From: UBA6489 sp942490775
GTDB lineage: Bacteria > Patescibacteriota > Gracilibacteria > BD1-5 > UBA6164
Length of the DNA stretch: 64,000 nucleotides
Reading direction: 5' to 3'
Assembly (NCBI GenBank): GCA_942490775.1
Contig: CALNYL010000009.1
Span: 124,001-188,000 of the forward strand
The position numbers were made by a program, and so were the translations under genes. Positions 62,653-64,000 of this stretch are shown one piece after another (positions within the stretch are counted from its first letter, which is position 1; each line of letters starts with the position of its first letter). A model generated the notes under the pieces. The model saw only the letters and a list, made by a program, of their open reading frames with translations, was not told the origin of the DNA and searched no databases.

Positions 62653-64000
62653 ATGGATTTCGTATCAATCGTAATGTGAGCGATTTTCTGAATGGCGATA
62701 AGTGTTGTTCTCTTTTTCATTTGGGAAAATAGAAAAAGTAATAATGCTTTATCAAAATCAGAAAGTATATTAAAAAAAGCTGAAGATGATAAAAATAAAA
62801 TAGTTTCGGAAGCTAAAAAAGAGTCTGTAAATATATTAAATACAGCAAAAAAAGAATCTAGAGAGATAATTAATAAGGCAGAAGAACTAGAGGATAGAGT
62901 TAGAAAAAGAGATGAAAAGATAGATATAAAGCTTGATAAAATAGACAAGAAACAGGATGAGATGTTTAAATATGAAGAGAAATTAAAAGAAGATAGAGAG
63001 GAATTAAAAAGGAAAAAAGTAGAACTTAATTGAAAATTAGAAGAATTATCAAAATTATCTGAGCAAGAAGCAAAAGAGTTATATCTATCTCAGATAAAGA
63101 AAATATATGAAAAAGATGCTATAGCTCTTATAGAAAAGCATAAAAGAAAATTAGAAGAACACAAAAAAGAAGAAGCTAGAGAGATTATTCTTAAATCAAT
63201 CCAGCAATATGCTTCTGATGTGACTAGTGAAGTTACTACAACTGTTATAGAAATTCCAAGTGATGATGTTAAGGGGAAACTTATAGGTAAGGAGTGAAGA
63301 AATATAACTACTTTTGAAAAGGAGGCTGGTGTTTCTCTCATTATAGATGATACTCCAGATACGGTTTTCATATCAGCTTTTGATTTGTATAGAAGGTATG
63401 TAGCTAAAAAATCTTTAGAAAAACTTATAGAGGATTGAAGAATACAACCTGCTAGAATAGAAGAGGTCATAAAGGCTACAGAGGCTGAAGCTGAGACTTT
63501 GCTTATAAATTTATGAAACAAAATAATAGAAGATCTTTGAGTAACATGAGTTCCTAGGGAGATAGTTCCTATTGTTTGAAAACTTAGATTTAGAACCAGT
63601 TATGGTCAAAATATATTAAAACATTCTAAAGAAGTTGCTGTGATAGCTAGTGCTATAGCAGAAGAGCTTTGAGTAGATGCTAATATTGTTAAAAAAGGTT
63701 GATTACTTCATGATATATGAAAAGCATTGGATCATGATATTGAATGAACTCATCCAGAGATTTGAGCTAAGTTATGAAGAAAGTATTGATTAGAGGAAGA
63801 GGTTGTGGACATTATAGAAAGTCATCATTCTGACCAGTTTTCTATAAGTATATATGCTGCTATAGTACAAGTGGCTGATGCTATTAGTTCGGTTAGACCT
63901 TGAGCTAGAAGAGAGGCTATAGAGGAATATTTAAAGAGAGTTTGAGAAATGGAATCACTTGTTCAGAGTTTTTCATGAGTAAATAAAGCATATGCTCTTA
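62653..64000 (+). CDS. rny: Ribonuclease Y (3' end outside window)
   Basis: 449 residues visible. Membrane anchor (MGAIFGMAISVVLFFIWENR), a long coiled coil (~30-170), a KH domain (VIEIPSDDVKGKLIGKEGRN; ITTFEKEAGVSLIIDDTPD, the GKEGRNI loop partly with TGA) and an HD domain (LKHSKEVAVIASAIAEELG; KKGGLLHDIGKALDHDIEG; HHSD; ADAISSVRPGARREAIEEY). Initiates mRNA decay. The window cuts off roughly the last 60-70 residues. Confidence 0.96.

Noticed and set aside
1..64000. Reading TGA as tryptophan (code 4)
   Set aside because: TGA codons align with invariant glycines (GAMEN, DTPGH, YSGG, GKGS), while tryptophans are encoded by TGG.
1..64000. tRNA genes
   Set aside because: No T-loop-like GGTTC-A-ATCC with a matching acceptor stem was noticed on either strand; a covariance scan would be decisive.

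Overview
The window is an AT-rich bacterial chromosome segment that only makes sense if UGA is read as glycine (genetic code 25). Read with the standard code, almost every gene breaks into short open frames. Read with UGA=Gly, full-length conserved proteins appear, and the recoded codons fall on invariant glycines: GAMEN in the M1 aminopeptidase, DTPGH in EF-G, the paired Gly of YSGGLDTS in argininosuccinate synthase, and EGF, APG and NGSGMH in glutamine synthetase. Only TAA and TAG act as stops. This code, together with very compact genes, points to the candidate phyla Gracilibacteria or Absconditabacteria (BD1-5/GN02/SR1) within the CPR/Patescibacteria. I cannot choose between them from this window.

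Layout. 1-2000 (minus): a WecA/TagO-type glycosyl-1-phosphate transferase (cut by the window edge), ComF, a DUF1653 protein and a small unknown. 2195-4933 (plus): small unknowns, a secreted coiled-coil protein and a PAP2 phosphatase. 4926-6007: a decayed ISAon1-like insertion sequence with 29-bp terminal repeats. 6000-10577 (minus): a pilin-like protein with leucine-rich repeats, and PepN. 10787-12517 (plus): an AbiE-type toxin/antitoxin pair. 12594-18544 (minus): a run of uncharacterised accessory genes, including a 747-residue Cys-rich secreted protein, TPR-like proteins and a membrane protein. 18788-22786 (minus): a zinc-ribbon protein, a SIMPL protein and a large membrane protein that is split or frameshifted. 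23092-28649 (plus): CtpA-type protease, FolC, a queuosine-precursor transporter, GlyA, a DUF84 NTPase and an HD fragment. 28961-34130 (minus): DnaE, a REP-associated tyrosine transposase with four palindromes, a candidate small RNA and a broken MazF-like gene. 34263-44890: a MITE, a DMT permease, a TrmB-type regulator, HD, SLH, PheS, GatA, L19 and GlnA. 44946-51374 (plus): an arginine biosynthesis cluster, argG-argF-argB/GNAT-argC-argH. 51500-58893 (minus): EF-G, an unknown, PrmC, an ABC-2 permease, MurB, MazG-like and a UMPH-1-like nucleotidase fused to a DUF6624-like domain. 58984-59781: a decayed duplicate of the DUF84/HD block against an IS remnant. 60053-64000 (plus): Lgt, ComEC and RNase Y (cut by the window edge).

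Most notable. (1) Between argG and argF is a textbook ribosome-mediated attenuator: a 26-codon leader with three consecutive Arg codons, an intrinsic terminator, and an 8-nt segment that competes with the terminator 3' arm for its 5' arm. (2) A promoter-terminator pair defines a candidate ~87-nt small RNA. (3) A RAYT transposase gene carries its own REP palindrome inside the reading frame. (4) A ~50-nt hairpin repeat ending in GGCTACAAT recurs seven times between genes. (5) A ~68-bp leader is duplicated in front of folC and the queuosine-precursor transporter. No tRNA, rRNA or CRISPR array was recognised.
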